Source: Microcaldota archaeon (GTDB lineage: Archaea > Micrarchaeota > Micrarchaeia > Micrarchaeales > Micrarchaeaceae). Taken from it: DNA of 42,420 nucleotides. The stretch spans positions 1 through 42,420 of the forward strand of contig JAGWHI010000006.1 of the NCBI GenBank assembly GCA_028866905.1, written 5' to 3'. Positions within the stretch are counted from its first letter, which is position 1. Each line of letters opens with the position of its first letter. Shown here piece by piece: positions 22,553 to 31,876 of the stretch. Both the position numbers and the translations under genes were made by a program. The notes below the pieces were generated by a model. It ran no database searches. It was not told where the DNA came from and was given only the letters and a program-made list of their open reading frames with translations.

Positions 22553-22566
22553 GAATATATTTATTA
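22553..22566 (+). promoter_or_regulatory. Promoter of the LamG-pilin operon
   Basis: The AT-rich TATA box AATATATTTATTAG lies about 36 bp before the ATG at 22595. A second AT-rich run (GTTTAAATG) touches the start codon. No Shine-Dalgarno sequence is apparent, so a short-leader transcript is likely. Confidence 0.5.
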
Positions 22567-22594
22567 GTTGCTGTCCCAATAACAGCAGGTTTAA

Positions 22595-25402
22595 ATGGTT
22601 GGTAGCAAGCCCAGCGGTCGCAAGGGACAGATCGCCCTTGAATTCATGATCGTATACTCGTTCATCATAATGGTCTTCATAGTGCTCTTCGCGCTCGTGG
22701 TCTCGCAGAGGGGCACTACGCTGAACATACAGGAGCAGGCGAGCCTCCAGCTCGTTGCCCAGAACATAGCTACGGCCATAACCACGGCCGCCACGGCTGG
22801 GAATGGATACTCCGGATCCGTACCTATCGCGGGCAGCATATCGGGGATCCCCTACAACCTTACGATATCGACATCCGGGGTGGTAGTCACGTCGATGAAG
22901 ATAGGGCGCCAGATAGTAACCGAGCACGCGTTCAGCGGCATTGGCAACCTGACAATAAGCGGAACCCCTGTGCTAAGCGCGAACGGGATAACCCTATACC
23001 TTGTCCCGGTTTACACCGGAAGCATAACCGTCGCAAACTCTAAGGGGCAGGTGTTCGTGAACCAGCCGGCCGCGTCGGCGCTCCCGCTTCCCGAAAGCCT
23101 TGCCGTAACGCAGACCGGCAGCGTAAAGGGTGCGGTGTTCTCTTCTGCGCAGAACAGCATGATAACTGCACAGACAGCCAACGTCCCAATAGCTACTGGC
23201 GGCGAGTCCATAACGGGATGGTTCTACCTTAATGCGTTTCCGCCTGGGTCGTCTTCAGTATTCCCGCTTTTCTCCCAGACGGGGGGCGGAGGGATAGGCG
23301 TCCTGGTCGCTACCACCCAGTCGACGCCTCCGCACGAGTTGGTATTAAACATTACAGCGGTCGGATCTAACACAAAAGCTTATATCCCGACTAACGTTAT
23401 AGCGAAGAACTGGTATATGTTCCTCGTGACATATGTCCCGTCTAGCACCACAACATTCTGCATCTACTCAAACCCAACACCGACATGCACTAACATGTTG
23501 GCTATATCTGGGCCATCGACGGTAAACGCAATACAGATAGGCTCGATGATTTACTCGGGATCGCAGCAGTCGTTCAACGGCACGATACTCAATATCCAGA
23601 TGTACAACTCGACGCTTACTTCCAACCAGGCCAACCAGATATACGCCCAGGGTATTGGAGCGCAGCCGCTCCCAAATAGCGGTCTGGTCGGATGGTGGCC
23701 GCTCAATGGCAACGCCAACGACTACTCAGGCAAGGGCTCCAACGGATACTCGGCAAACGTAGTATACCAGAGCCTGTACCAGCTCCAGGCCCATGTTGCA
23801 GCTGGTACGGGAAGCAACGCCTACGGCGCGCTAGTCGGTGTCGTGGCCGGCAGGGGCCAGATAGGGCAGACCGGGAGATCCTCCGCGCAGTACGCAGGAC
23901 AGACAGGCAACCAATCTTTCATAATAGCTTCCAACTACAGCCTCGGGATTACCAACGCCACGATCAACGTATTCAACGGCAACCTATCCACTGTCGGCAA
24001 CGTGGTCGGGTGGTGGCCACTTGATGAAGGCTATGGGTCTAACACCTTCGACCTCAGCACCTTATACCACAACGGCTACTTCAGGAACGCGAGCTGGAGC
24101 GTTGCGAACAACCAGACAAACTTCGCCGCGGCAGCGCTGCCTGGCGATCCCACAGGCCAGACGTTCAACGCGATATACGACGGATACATAACGGTCAACA
24201 ACACCGATTCGCTTAACAACATCCCCAGGAACGGCAGCTTCACCGCTGTCGCCTGGGTATACTATACAGGGGCGCCATCTACGTTCCACTGCCAGGGCGT
24301 AATAGGCGACGAGGGGGGCTTCTCGCCGCTCGGCGCAGGCTTCCAGCTCGTCGGGTACGGCGGCAGCGCGAACAACTGCCAGGCGCTCTATGTCAACAAC
24401 ACTTCTGTACCGTGGCCCAGCGGCATGAGCTCCAACTCGTTCCCTGCTAACAGATGGGAGATGGTGACCGCGCAGTACAACGGGAACACAGGATTGGCAA
24501 ACATCTACCTCAACAACGCGATATACTCCACCAATTCGCTGCCTGCAGGGCTGTCGGTGGTCCAGAAGCGCCAGATATACATAGGCAGCGACGCCTGGAC
24601 TGGTTCAGGGCTTGACGGCTTCAACGGAATGATCACCAACGTGCAGCTCTACAGCGGGTTCCTCAGCCCGCAGCAGATAAACCAGATATACCAGGGAGGC
24701 ATAGGCGCGCCGCCGGTCAGCAACGCCGGGCTTGTCGGATGGTGGCAGCTCAACGGAAACGCCAACGACTCGTCTGTGCTCAAGAACTTCGGGGTCGCCA
24801 AGTACAATGTGGTATACACGAACTCGCAATACATAGTCAACGCCACGGGCTCAAGGCAGCTGGCTTTCTTCAACGGGACGACATCCAAGAGCTCCGTGTA
24901 TGCGGGCAACGTGCCGCAGATAGGCCCTTCAACGAACTGGACCGTCTCCTTCTGGATGTACCCGACGAACACCATGAAGTTCAGGAACGTGCTCGACATG
25001 AACTTCGTGCCTTCTGGCAACAACGCGGGCCCCAGGTTCGAGGAGTTCGGCAGCGCGCTGAACCTTACGGTTGGGACCAGCCAGGCCACGTTCAACATAT
25101 TCACCTACTCTAACTCGATAAAGCCCAATACGTGGTACCACGTGGTGGCGGTAAGGCAGGCCGGCAGCGCTGTCGGCTACCTGAACGGGGCGCAGGTGTT
25201 CAACAGGTCGAACTCGCTATGGCCGAGCTATTTCAGCAACGTCACGATAGGCAGGGGAGGCCAGAACGCGCTGACTAACTGGTTCTCGGGCTACATAACC
25301 AACGTGCAGGTGTACAGCAATTCGCTGACCGCGACGCAGGTCTACCAGCTCTACCAGCAGGGGCTTCCGCTCTACCAGAGGCTGAACGTATCACAGGGAT
25401 GA
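22595..25402 (+). CDS. Giant pilin-like protein with three LamG domains
   Basis: 935 residues. The N-terminus is an archaellin/pilin (class III) signal: basic leader, then R9-K10-G11 | Q12-IALEF with the +5 Glu and a hydrophobic helix (about 18-40), so prepilin peptidase should cut after G11 and the helix should pack into a filament core. Three concanavalin/LamG-like modules follow (about 200-370, 470-715 and 755-930). Each ends in NGTILNIQMYN/NVQLYS, then QxNQIYxxGIG, and usually a GWWPLNGNANDYSG linker. The surface region is rich in N-x-S/T sequons. LamG domains usually bind sugars or proteins, so an adhesive fibre subunit is inferred. It overlaps the next gene by ATGA. Confidence 0.83.
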   Translation: MVGSKPSGRKGQIALEFMIVYSFIIMVFIVLFALVVSQRGTTLNIQEQASLQLVAQNIATAITTAATAGNGYSGSVPIAGSISGIPYNLTISTSGVVVTSMKIGRQIVTEHAFSGIGNLTISGTPVLSANGITLYLVPVYTGSITVANSKGQVFVNQPAASALPLPESLAVTQTGSVKGAVFSSAQNSMITAQTANVPIATGGESITGWFYLNAFPPGSSSVFPLFSQTGGGGIGVLVATTQSTPPHELVLNITAVGSNTKAYIPTNVIAKNWYMFLVTYVPSSTTTFCIYSNPTPTCTNMLAISGPSTVNAIQIGSMIYSGSQQSFNGTILNIQMYNSTLTSNQANQIYAQGIGAQPLPNSGLVGWWPLNGNANDYSGKGSNGYSANVVYQSLYQLQAHVAAGTGSNAYGALVGVVAGRGQIGQTGRSSAQYAGQTGNQSFIIASNYSLGITNATINVFNGNLSTVGNVVGWWPLDEGYGSNTFDLSTLYHNGYFRNASWSVANNQTNFAAAALPGDPTGQTFNAIYDGYITVNNTDSLNNIPRNGSFTAVAWVYYTGAPSTFHCQGVIGDEGGFSPLGAGFQLVGYGGSANNCQALYVNNTSVPWPSGMSSNSFPANRWEMVTAQYNGNTGLANIYLNNAIYSTNSLPAGLSVVQKRQIYIGSDAWTGSGLDGFNGMITNVQLYSGFLSPQQINQIYQGGIGAPPVSNAGLVGWWQLNGNANDSSVLKNFGVAKYNVVYTNSQYIVNATGSRQLAFFNGTTSKSSVYAGNVPQIGPSTNWTVSFWMYPTNTMKFRNVLDMNFVPSGNNAGPRFEEFGSALNLTVGTSQATFNIFTYSNSIKPNTWYHVVAVRQAGSAVGYLNGAQVFNRSNSLWPSYFSNVTIGRGGQNALTNWFSGYITNVQVYSNSLTATQVYQLYQQGLPLYQRLNVSQG

Positions 25403-25941
25403 CAATGATGAGACTGCAATTCTGGAGCTTCGACATCATCTTCGCCGTGGTCATATTCAGCGTTGCGATAACCATACTTGCGTTCGCATGGTTCAACCTG
25501 AGCGGGCAGCTCGCGATAGTCAACGGCGGGGGCACGATAATACTCCAGATACAGGCGCAGGACGCGAAGCAGTCGGTGATGTCGCCGGGATATCCGGCCG
25601 CATGGCAGACCACCATAAACACCACCAACACGCTGACATGGGCAGGGGTCGTGGCCGGGATAACTACAGCCCCGAGCAACACCACCATATCCCCAGCAAA
25701 GCTGGCGGCTCTGGAGTCGCTGTCGAAATACAACTATCTGGCTTCGAAGCAGGTCGTGGGGGTATCGTACGACTATTACATAACGATAAGAGGCGGCCAG
25801 TTCAACATAAGCATAGGGGAGAACCCGAACCTCAACAAGGCGCTGACGACCGAGGTGAGGACCGCGAGCGGCTTCCTCAACGGGGTGCCTGTGACGGTCA
25901 AGGTGATGGTGTGGACCGGCACGTCGCTTGGAACGAGCTGA
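25399..25941 (+). CDS. Pilin-like minor subunit
   Basis: 180 residues. The N-terminal LQFWSFDIIFAVVIFSVAITILAFAW combines a short polar head, an Asp in the place of the pilin +5 acid, and one hydrophobic helix (about 10-30), a pattern common in archaeal pilin-like proteins. The rest looks like a small beta domain (DYYITIRGGQFNISIG, VPVTVKVMVW) with several N-x-T sequons. There is no LamG module, so this could be the filament's minor or tip pilin. It overlaps the upstream gene by 4 bases and is followed by the next after one base. Confidence 0.68.
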   Translation: MTMMRLQFWSFDIIFAVVIFSVAITILAFAWFNLSGQLAIVNGGGTIILQIQAQDAKQSVMSPGYPAAWQTTINTTNTLTWAGVVAGITTAPSNTTISPAKLAALESLSKYNYLASKQVVGVSYDYYITIRGGQFNISIGENPNLNKALTTEVRTASGFLNGVPVTVKVMVWTGTSLGTS

Positions 25942-25942
25942 T

Positions 25943-28147
25943 ATGATGGGCAACATGAAGGGATTCATATTCACTGTCGATGCGATCTTCTCGCTCGTGA
26001 TAGCCGGGGCAGCGGTTGCGATACTGCTATACCTGGTGCCTTATTCGCAATCGATATACCAGGCCCCTGCCGCCGAGGCCACAAGCCTGCTGCTCAACAT
26101 ACTGCAGAGCAACCTGCAGCAGGAGTACTATTCGGTCAACTACGCCACCTACGCGATAGACGCGTGGAACGGCAGGCAGTACCAGTGGCAGCAGTTCGGG
26201 CGCAGCCAATCCCTGTCATCGTCTGCGCCGATAGGGCCGAAGTCGCTCATGCTATCGTACACTTACAATGGGCCTGGCGCAACGTCTGCCCCAGTGGCAG
26301 GCTCAGGAGTGGTGGCGTTCGCCTCTGGCGCCTACCTGTACGCGCTCAACGCCACTACAGGGAAGCCTGTATACAACTACCCGGCAAGCTGCAAGTGCAC
26401 CTCTGCGGGCCAGCCGATAATATACGGCAGGGAGATAATCTACAGCAACTGGACCGCCTCGACAAACTACATAACAGCGCTCGACATATCCAACGGGTCA
26501 AGGGTAGTATGGAAGACCCTGACAAGCGCCGGCACAGGCCTAAGCGGGCCGTTGACCATGGCAGGCGGATACGTAGTCGCGCCTGGCTACTCCACATTCT
26601 ACCTGCTGAACCCTTACAACGGCACCATGGTGTCGAACGCGGTGATACCTGGATCCCTCTGGCCGATAACGCAGGTCGCGTATTCGAACGGCGAATATTT
26701 CATAGCGAGCACAAAGCTCGGCTCGCCGAATAAGCTCTTCGCCTACGGCCTTGCTGGCGGATCGCTGGCCCAGCTGTGGAGCAACACCCTTACATCCTCA
26801 GGCACCACTGGGCCGACGGTGTCGGGCAACATCGTTGCCGTGGGAAGCGGCAACACGCTCTACGCGTTCGGCCTGAACGGGACGCAGCTCTGGACGGCGG
26901 TCACCTCGAACCAGATAAAGGGGGTCGCCAGCGGATCCGGAGAGGTATTCGCCGAGACAGCCAACTCTATATACGGCTTCACCAACTCGGGGGTGCCGAT
27001 ATTCACCTACATCACCAGCGGGAACATATACAACGCCACGCCATCGATAGGAGGGGGTACGCTCTACACCCTGATAAACGGGTACTCGTACCAGGCGTTC
27101 AACATAACCGGCCAGAAGAGGCTGTGGATGTTCAACCTGTCGTACGTCCCGTCTTCGTGCAACTACCAGTGCTTCAACAACATAGCGCTGGCGTACGGCG
27201 ACGCGTACGTGACGAACGGGAACTACCTGTACGCATTCGGAGCGTGCCCTGCAGACCCTAACGCCAGCATAGCCGCGGACCTGGCGAGCCTTTACCTAAA
27301 CAAGGGCGGCGGCTGCGCCGACATGATACTCAACGCGACATACCAGTCGAGCAGGGCCGCGATGTTCGTGAACAGCACGTACGCCCCGGACCTGAAGATG
27401 ACCAACTTCAACGGCTACAATTCCAATGTCAACGCGTCGGAGCTGCCGGGGATGAACCAGCTCAACAACATAACAGTTGCCGCATGGGTCAAACTGACAT
27501 CCAATACAAGCGCCCTTGGAGAGGGCATACTCGCAGGGAACTCGTACGTCCTGAGGGTTGACAGGCAGTCGGAAGGCAGCAAGCTCTCCTGGTTCGTCTA
27601 TGTCAACAGCGCGATAGAGCCAAGGCTCAGCACCACAAAGCCGCTCAGGCTGAACACCTGGTATTTCGTCGCAGCGACTTACAACCAGAAGACCGGGGCT
27701 ATGGCAATATACGTGAACGGGACGCTCAACAACTCTGAGACGCGCGCGGGCACGCCGACACTCGGCTACATGCCAAACAACATAAGGATAGGGCTCGGCG
27801 ACGGCGGTAACTACTGGAACGGGACGATTGCGGACGTGCAGATATACAACACGTCGCTCTCAGCGCTGCAGATACAGCAGCTGTACGAGGGGGGCATAAC
27901 GGGCGCGCCTTTGCAGACGACTAAGCTTCGCGCGTGGTGGCCGCTTCTAGGCGACACCAACGACTACAGCGGTAACAACGACCCAGGGATCACTGCAGTT
28001 CCTGCAAACGTGCCTTTCGGCAGGCAGCAATACCTGCCGCTATCGCTGCAGAATTCCTATCAGGTGGGCAAGGGCTCGATCCCGCTTAACATCTATGTAA
28101 ACGGGACCTACAAGTTCTACAACGTTAGCGTGGTCACATGGAGATGA
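25943..28147 (+). CDS. Pilin-like protein with PQQ-like propeller and LamG domain
   Basis: 734 residues from ATG 25943 (ATG 25946 and 25955 are alternatives). The N-terminus MKGFIFTVDAIFSLVIAG is pilin-like: Lys-Gly, then a hydrophobic helix with an early Asp. Residues about 100-440 contain repeated blades typical of PQQ/WD-like propellers (VVAFASGAYLYALNATTGKPVYNY, GYVVAPGYSTFYLLNPYNGTMV, IVAVGSGNTLYAFGLNGTQLWT). A LamG module follows (about 488-655, ending VQIYNTSLSALQIQQLYEGGI), then a LRAWWPLLGDTNDYSG linker and a short tail. Putative Cys pairs (CKC; CNYQC) may form disulfides. The next gene overlaps its end by 10 bases. Confidence 0.78.
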   Translation: MMGNMKGFIFTVDAIFSLVIAGAAVAILLYLVPYSQSIYQAPAAEATSLLLNILQSNLQQEYYSVNYATYAIDAWNGRQYQWQQFGRSQSLSSSAPIGPKSLMLSYTYNGPGATSAPVAGSGVVAFASGAYLYALNATTGKPVYNYPASCKCTSAGQPIIYGREIIYSNWTASTNYITALDISNGSRVVWKTLTSAGTGLSGPLTMAGGYVVAPGYSTFYLLNPYNGTMVSNAVIPGSLWPITQVAYSNGEYFIASTKLGSPNKLFAYGLAGGSLAQLWSNTLTSSGTTGPTVSGNIVAVGSGNTLYAFGLNGTQLWTAVTSNQIKGVASGSGEVFAETANSIYGFTNSGVPIFTYITSGNIYNATPSIGGGTLYTLINGYSYQAFNITGQKRLWMFNLSYVPSSCNYQCFNNIALAYGDAYVTNGNYLYAFGACPADPNASIAADLASLYLNKGGGCADMILNATYQSSRAAMFVNSTYAPDLKMTNFNGYNSNVNASELPGMNQLNNITVAAWVKLTSNTSALGEGILAGNSYVLRVDRQSEGSKLSWFVYVNSAIEPRLSTTKPLRLNTWYFVAATYNQKTGAMAIYVNGTLNNSETRAGTPTLGYMPNNIRIGLGDGGNYWNGTIADVQIYNTSLSALQIQQLYEGGITGAPLQTTKLRAWWPLLGDTNDYSGNNDPGITAVPANVPFGRQQYLPLSLQNSYQVGKGSIPLNIYVNGTYKFYNVSVVTWR

Positions 28148-31100
28148 GGAAAAGGAACATGAAGGGGATACTTCTTACGCTGCTGACCGTAGTGCTTTTC
28201 GTGCTCATGGTTACTGAGCTGATAGCCTACGTGGTCGCGAACATCAACTACGGGAACCTGGTATCCCAATCCGTTTTCTCCGGAAGCGCGTCGGCGCAGG
28301 CGGAGTCGCTGTCCGCATCGATATCGTCTACCATGCACAGCGCCGTATCCTCTGCGCTATACGCCCTGACGGTATACGAGTCGAATGCCATGATGCGCAA
28401 CGCGAACTTCATAAACAGCAGCACCTACGCGCTCTCGTCGCTGATGCTGCAGGGCAACGTGTTCGGCACCAACATGTCGTCATACATAGGAGGGGGCAAC
28501 CTTGGCCTTCTCGTCACGGGGCAGAACGAGATCGGCACCTTCGCGCCATCCGTAGTGGAGAAGAGCGCGCTGGCTCACGGGATAAACCTCACGGTGTACA
28601 ACGGAACGCTTAGCATTTACCAGACGTCGCCATTCTCGGTCAACGCGACATTCAGCGGCGTGATAGCGGTGAACGCATCAGCGCAGCTGACAGCCACGCT
28701 GCCGATATCTTCGAGCGGATACGCTGCGCTCAACGGGACAACGGACCTCTCGAGCATACAGGCGGGATATCCTACCACGATAAAGACCCAGAACACCTAT
28801 CCATCCGCATCACTGGTTGGCGGCACTTTCGCGAACTATGGAAGCACAGGCCCGTATATGTTCGCCTACGGCCCTGCGATAGTGATAGGCGGGAGCCCCT
28901 CATGCTCCAACATACCGGCAGCATACCAGAACGCGAACTACATACTCGTTGCGAAGAGCTCGCTGAACATACCGGCCAGCTTGTGCGGCATGGCGGGCCT
29001 TGTCACTAACACGCCCAACTCGATAACCCCGCTAGCGCCTTACCTGGTGTACAACGCGCCTTCGGTATTCAATTCCATACAGAACGGGACTTCGCTGCTG
29101 CTCAGCGGCCCCTCGCTCGCGCTCTACAACGTATCCGGGATATCCGCTGCGATACAGAACGGCTACTATTACCCGTCGCCGTACACGCCATCGTACCTGC
29201 AGAGGATTCAGGGCACGACGTCGCAGGGATCGCCTTACGGGATGTTCTCCTTCGCCCCGCTCAACAGGCCGGTCGCGAAGTTCAACGGCGCGAACAGCGT
29301 AGTGATAATGAATGACCAGGCCATACTGGACTGGCCTACCAACTCGCTCACCATAGGCGCCTGGGTGTACTGGCCGCAGTCGGCGGTAAAGGAGATGTTG
29401 GTCAAGAACAACGCAGGGAACACTGGCCCGGGCTCCTACGAGCTCTTCCAGTCCAACCAGCACGTCGCTTTCAGGCTCTACAAGGGTGGTACGCCATACA
29501 CGCTTTTCAGCGCAAGGAACCTCTCGCTCAACAGCTGGCACCAGGTCTTCGGCGTGTACAACGGCAGCGTGATGAAGATATACATCGATGGAGTGCAGGA
29601 CTCCAACACCATGGCGCTCGCAGGACCCTACACCTCCGCAACAGGCGAGTTCACAATGGGGGCATACGGCAACCTGAATTACCCGTACAACGGGCTCATG
29701 TCCGACGTCCAGATATACTTCGCCAACCTTAGCGGGCAGCAGATAAGCCAGCTCTATCAGGGGGGGCTCAACGGCGCGCCGCTTACCGCGAATATCGTAG
29801 GCTGGTGGCCCCTCGCAGGTAGCACCGCGGATTACTACTCGTCAGTCCCGCTGACGCAGAGCTACGCGATGGCCGACAACATCATATACTCGCCGGCTGT
29901 GGGCTACGTTGCAGATCCGACGTCGCAGCGCCAGCTGGGCCAATCCGCATCGTATGCATCCACGTACATCGGAAACGCTATGGTGACATCGAACGGGGTG
30001 ATACTAGGGCTTACCAACACGCTGACCGTGTCGGTATGGGTGAACCTCAGACCCAATGCCCATGCGCAGGTGACGGCCAGGAACGGCCAGTTCTCGCTGC
30101 AGGATGTCTCTGGAGTATTCCGCGGCTGGATAAACGTAGGCAGCAGCTGGGTCAATGCGAACGTCCCGAGCACGTACGGCCAATGGACCAATTACATACT
30201 ATCTTACAACAGCCTGGCAAGTCAGGCCATAATATACAAGAACGGCGCGCCGTCCAATCCTATAACAGTGACTGGAACGCTGACATGGGGTGACGGCACA
30301 ACGCCGCAGTGCGAGCTACTTTACTTCGGGTCCTACTGCGCAGGCATAGCGAACGTCGTTGGCGGGTCAATATCGAACGTGCAGGTGTACAACAGGTCGG
30401 TGAACGCAATGCAGGCGGTGCAGCTCTACAGCTTGGGAATTAGCGGAGGTCCGCTGCCGAACATGGGCAACGTCGGATGGTGGCCGCTCAACAACAACAC
30501 GCTCGACTACTCACCTAAGCAGAACAACGGGGCTGCGACGAATGCTATATTCACGCCGATACCCAGCGACCCCACACCGGACGTGATCCAGGGCGTGCTC
30601 AACTGCGCCAACATAAACGCCTGCTCCAACCAGTCGGCGCAGCACCTCTACCTAGACACGCTCCCGCTCTCCAACGCCAACGGGGGCTATGCCAACGAGA
30701 CCGCCGCGCTCGGCCTCCAGAGGGCAGGCATACCTGACGCTCTCAACGTGACAGGGATAAACAGCCTTGCCTACTCCAATGTGGGCAGCTACTTCGGCAA
30801 CAACAACCCGATGAGCTTCTCTGCGTGGTACTACGCCACGGCCACATCTGGCGGGCCTATAGTCGGCCTTGCATCGAGCACGTCAAGCAGCGGATGGAAT
30901 TCGCCCGTGCTGAGCGCCTCCGGGCTGAATGTCTATGGATGGGTGTACGCTGGCAGCGGCAGCACCGCCATTTCGCACACGCTCGCCACATCGGGATGGC
31001 ACAACCTCGTCATAACCTACAACCCCGCCAGCGGAGGGACGCAGACATTCTACATAGACGGCTCTCTTATCGGCAGCAACACCGGCTCGTACTCTGGCTC

Positions 31101-31446
31101 CGGCGCGACCGACTATTGGACCACTTACGTTCCTGGAGTGGCGCACTCGAGCGGGGGCGGATACTTCCAGGGCATGATGTCAGACGTGCAGTTCTACAAC
31201 GTGACGCTTGGTGCTGGACAGGTACAGTCGCTATACCTTAATGACAGCATCCCGTCGATAGCCGCTAACCAGGTATTCCGCTGGGGACCCGGCTCGAGCA
31301 CCAGCAACCTGGCGAACCAGACACAGGACTCGGTACAGGGCGACGTCGCGTACTTCGCGACGGGCAACGCTATAGCAGGGGTGAACGCCTGCACTAACTC
31401 GAATGCCGTTACTGGGATATGCGGCGTATCGATAGTGCCGCCTTAG
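28138..31446 (+). CDS. Very large membrane-anchored protein with three LamG domains
   Basis: 1102 residues. A basic head (MRKRNMKG) precedes one hydrophobic helix (about 9-33); the acidic residue comes late (TELIAYV), so it is a weaker pilin signal. Residues about 34-370 are a Ser/Ala/Asn-rich stalk with many sequons. Three LamG modules follow, about 380-548 (SLTIGAWVYWP ... VQIYFANLSGQQISQLYQGG), 607-767 (TLTVSVWVNLRP ... VQVYNRSVNAMQAVQLY) and 867-1035 (PMSFSAWYYATA ... VQFYNVTLGAGQVQSLY), the first two followed by GWWPL linkers. Scattered Cys pairs fit extracellular disulfides. Last gene of the plus-strand operon; it converges on the secretion operon three bases later. Confidence 0.78.
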   Translation: MEMRKRNMKGILLTLLTVVLFVLMVTELIAYVVANINYGNLVSQSVFSGSASAQAESLSASISSTMHSAVSSALYALTVYESNAMMRNANFINSSTYALSSLMLQGNVFGTNMSSYIGGGNLGLLVTGQNEIGTFAPSVVEKSALAHGINLTVYNGTLSIYQTSPFSVNATFSGVIAVNASAQLTATLPISSSGYAALNGTTDLSSIQAGYPTTIKTQNTYPSASLVGGTFANYGSTGPYMFAYGPAIVIGGSPSCSNIPAAYQNANYILVAKSSLNIPASLCGMAGLVTNTPNSITPLAPYLVYNAPSVFNSIQNGTSLLLSGPSLALYNVSGISAAIQNGYYYPSPYTPSYLQRIQGTTSQGSPYGMFSFAPLNRPVAKFNGANSVVIMNDQAILDWPTNSLTIGAWVYWPQSAVKEMLVKNNAGNTGPGSYELFQSNQHVAFRLYKGGTPYTLFSARNLSLNSWHQVFGVYNGSVMKIYIDGVQDSNTMALAGPYTSATGEFTMGAYGNLNYPYNGLMSDVQIYFANLSGQQISQLYQGGLNGAPLTANIVGWWPLAGSTADYYSSVPLTQSYAMADNIIYSPAVGYVADPTSQRQLGQSASYASTYIGNAMVTSNGVILGLTNTLTVSVWVNLRPNAHAQVTARNGQFSLQDVSGVFRGWINVGSSWVNANVPSTYGQWTNYILSYNSLASQAIIYKNGAPSNPITVTGTLTWGDGTTPQCELLYFGSYCAGIANVVGGSISNVQVYNRSVNAMQAVQLYSLGISGGPLPNMGNVGWWPLNNNTLDYSPKQNNGAATNAIFTPIPSDPTPDVIQGVLNCANINACSNQSAQHLYLDTLPLSNANGGYANETAALGLQRAGIPDALNVTGINSLAYSNVGSYFGNNNPMSFSAWYYATATSGGPIVGLASSTSSSGWNSPVLSASGLNVYGWVYAGSGSTAISHTLATSGWHNLVITYNPASGGTQTFYIDGSLIGSNTGSYSGSGATDYWTTYVPGVAHSSGGGYFQGMMSDVQFYNVTLGAGQVQSLYLNDSIPSIAANQVFRWGPGSSTSNLANQTQDSVQGDVAYFATGNAIAGVNACTNSNAVTGICGVSIVPP

Positions 31447-31449
31447 CGA

Positions 31450-31869
31450 CTAGCCCTTGTAAAGGAGGCCGAGTATGCTTCCGATTACGCCAAGGAGAAA
31501 GCCCATCAGGAATCCGCCTCCGTAGATGAAGCTGGCCAGGGAGAAAACTAATGAGAAAATCGACAGTGTCTTCATCCTCTTGCCCCCAAGCTTCAGCATG
31601 GATACGCCGACGCCAATGACACCGAGCCCGAGCACCACGCCTATCCCGAGCAGTATCGATGTGGCAAGGCTTATCTGGTTTAACTGCGGCCTCAGAAAGG
31701 ATATCCCGCCTGAGGCAGTCTGGTTGTGAGTGGCAGACTGTATCCCGTTGAAGATACTATTCGTTATGTTGTTGTAGGCGTACGTTATGTACGCGCTGTT
31801 GATTGCTATCAGGAGCCCTCCAACGATCAGCAATGCGGATATCAGGACAAGCTGCGAGCGCTTGGCCAT
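31450..31869 (-). CDS. Small membrane protein of the secretion operon
   Basis: 139 residues; no family recognised. Four hydrophobic segments are visible: 8-27, 66-92 (ILLGIGVVLGLGVIGVGVSML), 99-118 and 119-137 (MGFLLGVIGSILGLLY). Between the first two lies an extracytoplasmic loop with two N-x-S/T sequons. It is the last gene of the minus-strand pilus operon, 7 bases after the FlaJ/TadC-like gene. A role in anchoring or gating the platform is a guess from position only. Confidence 0.6.
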   Translation of the reverse strand: MAKRSQLVLISALLIVGGLLIAINSAYITYAYNNITNSIFNGIQSATHNQTASGGISFLRPQLNQISLATSILLGIGVVLGLGVIGVGVSMLKLGGKRMKTLSIFSLVFSLASFIYGGGFLMGFLLGVIGSILGLLYKG

Positions 31870-31876
31870 GCGACCA

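Larger units (their letters stand above)
23682..30516 (+). repeat. Dispersed GWWPL linker repeats between LamG modules
   Basis: A 12-16 residue motif, GWWPLNGNANDYSG and variants, recurs at about 23690, 24006, 24735, 27937, 29801 and 30474. Copies near 23690 and 24735 are also similar at DNA level (GTCGGATGGTGGC...AACGCCAACGAC). The motif marks the junction after each LamG module and suggests growth of the genes by module duplication. Confidence 0.7.
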
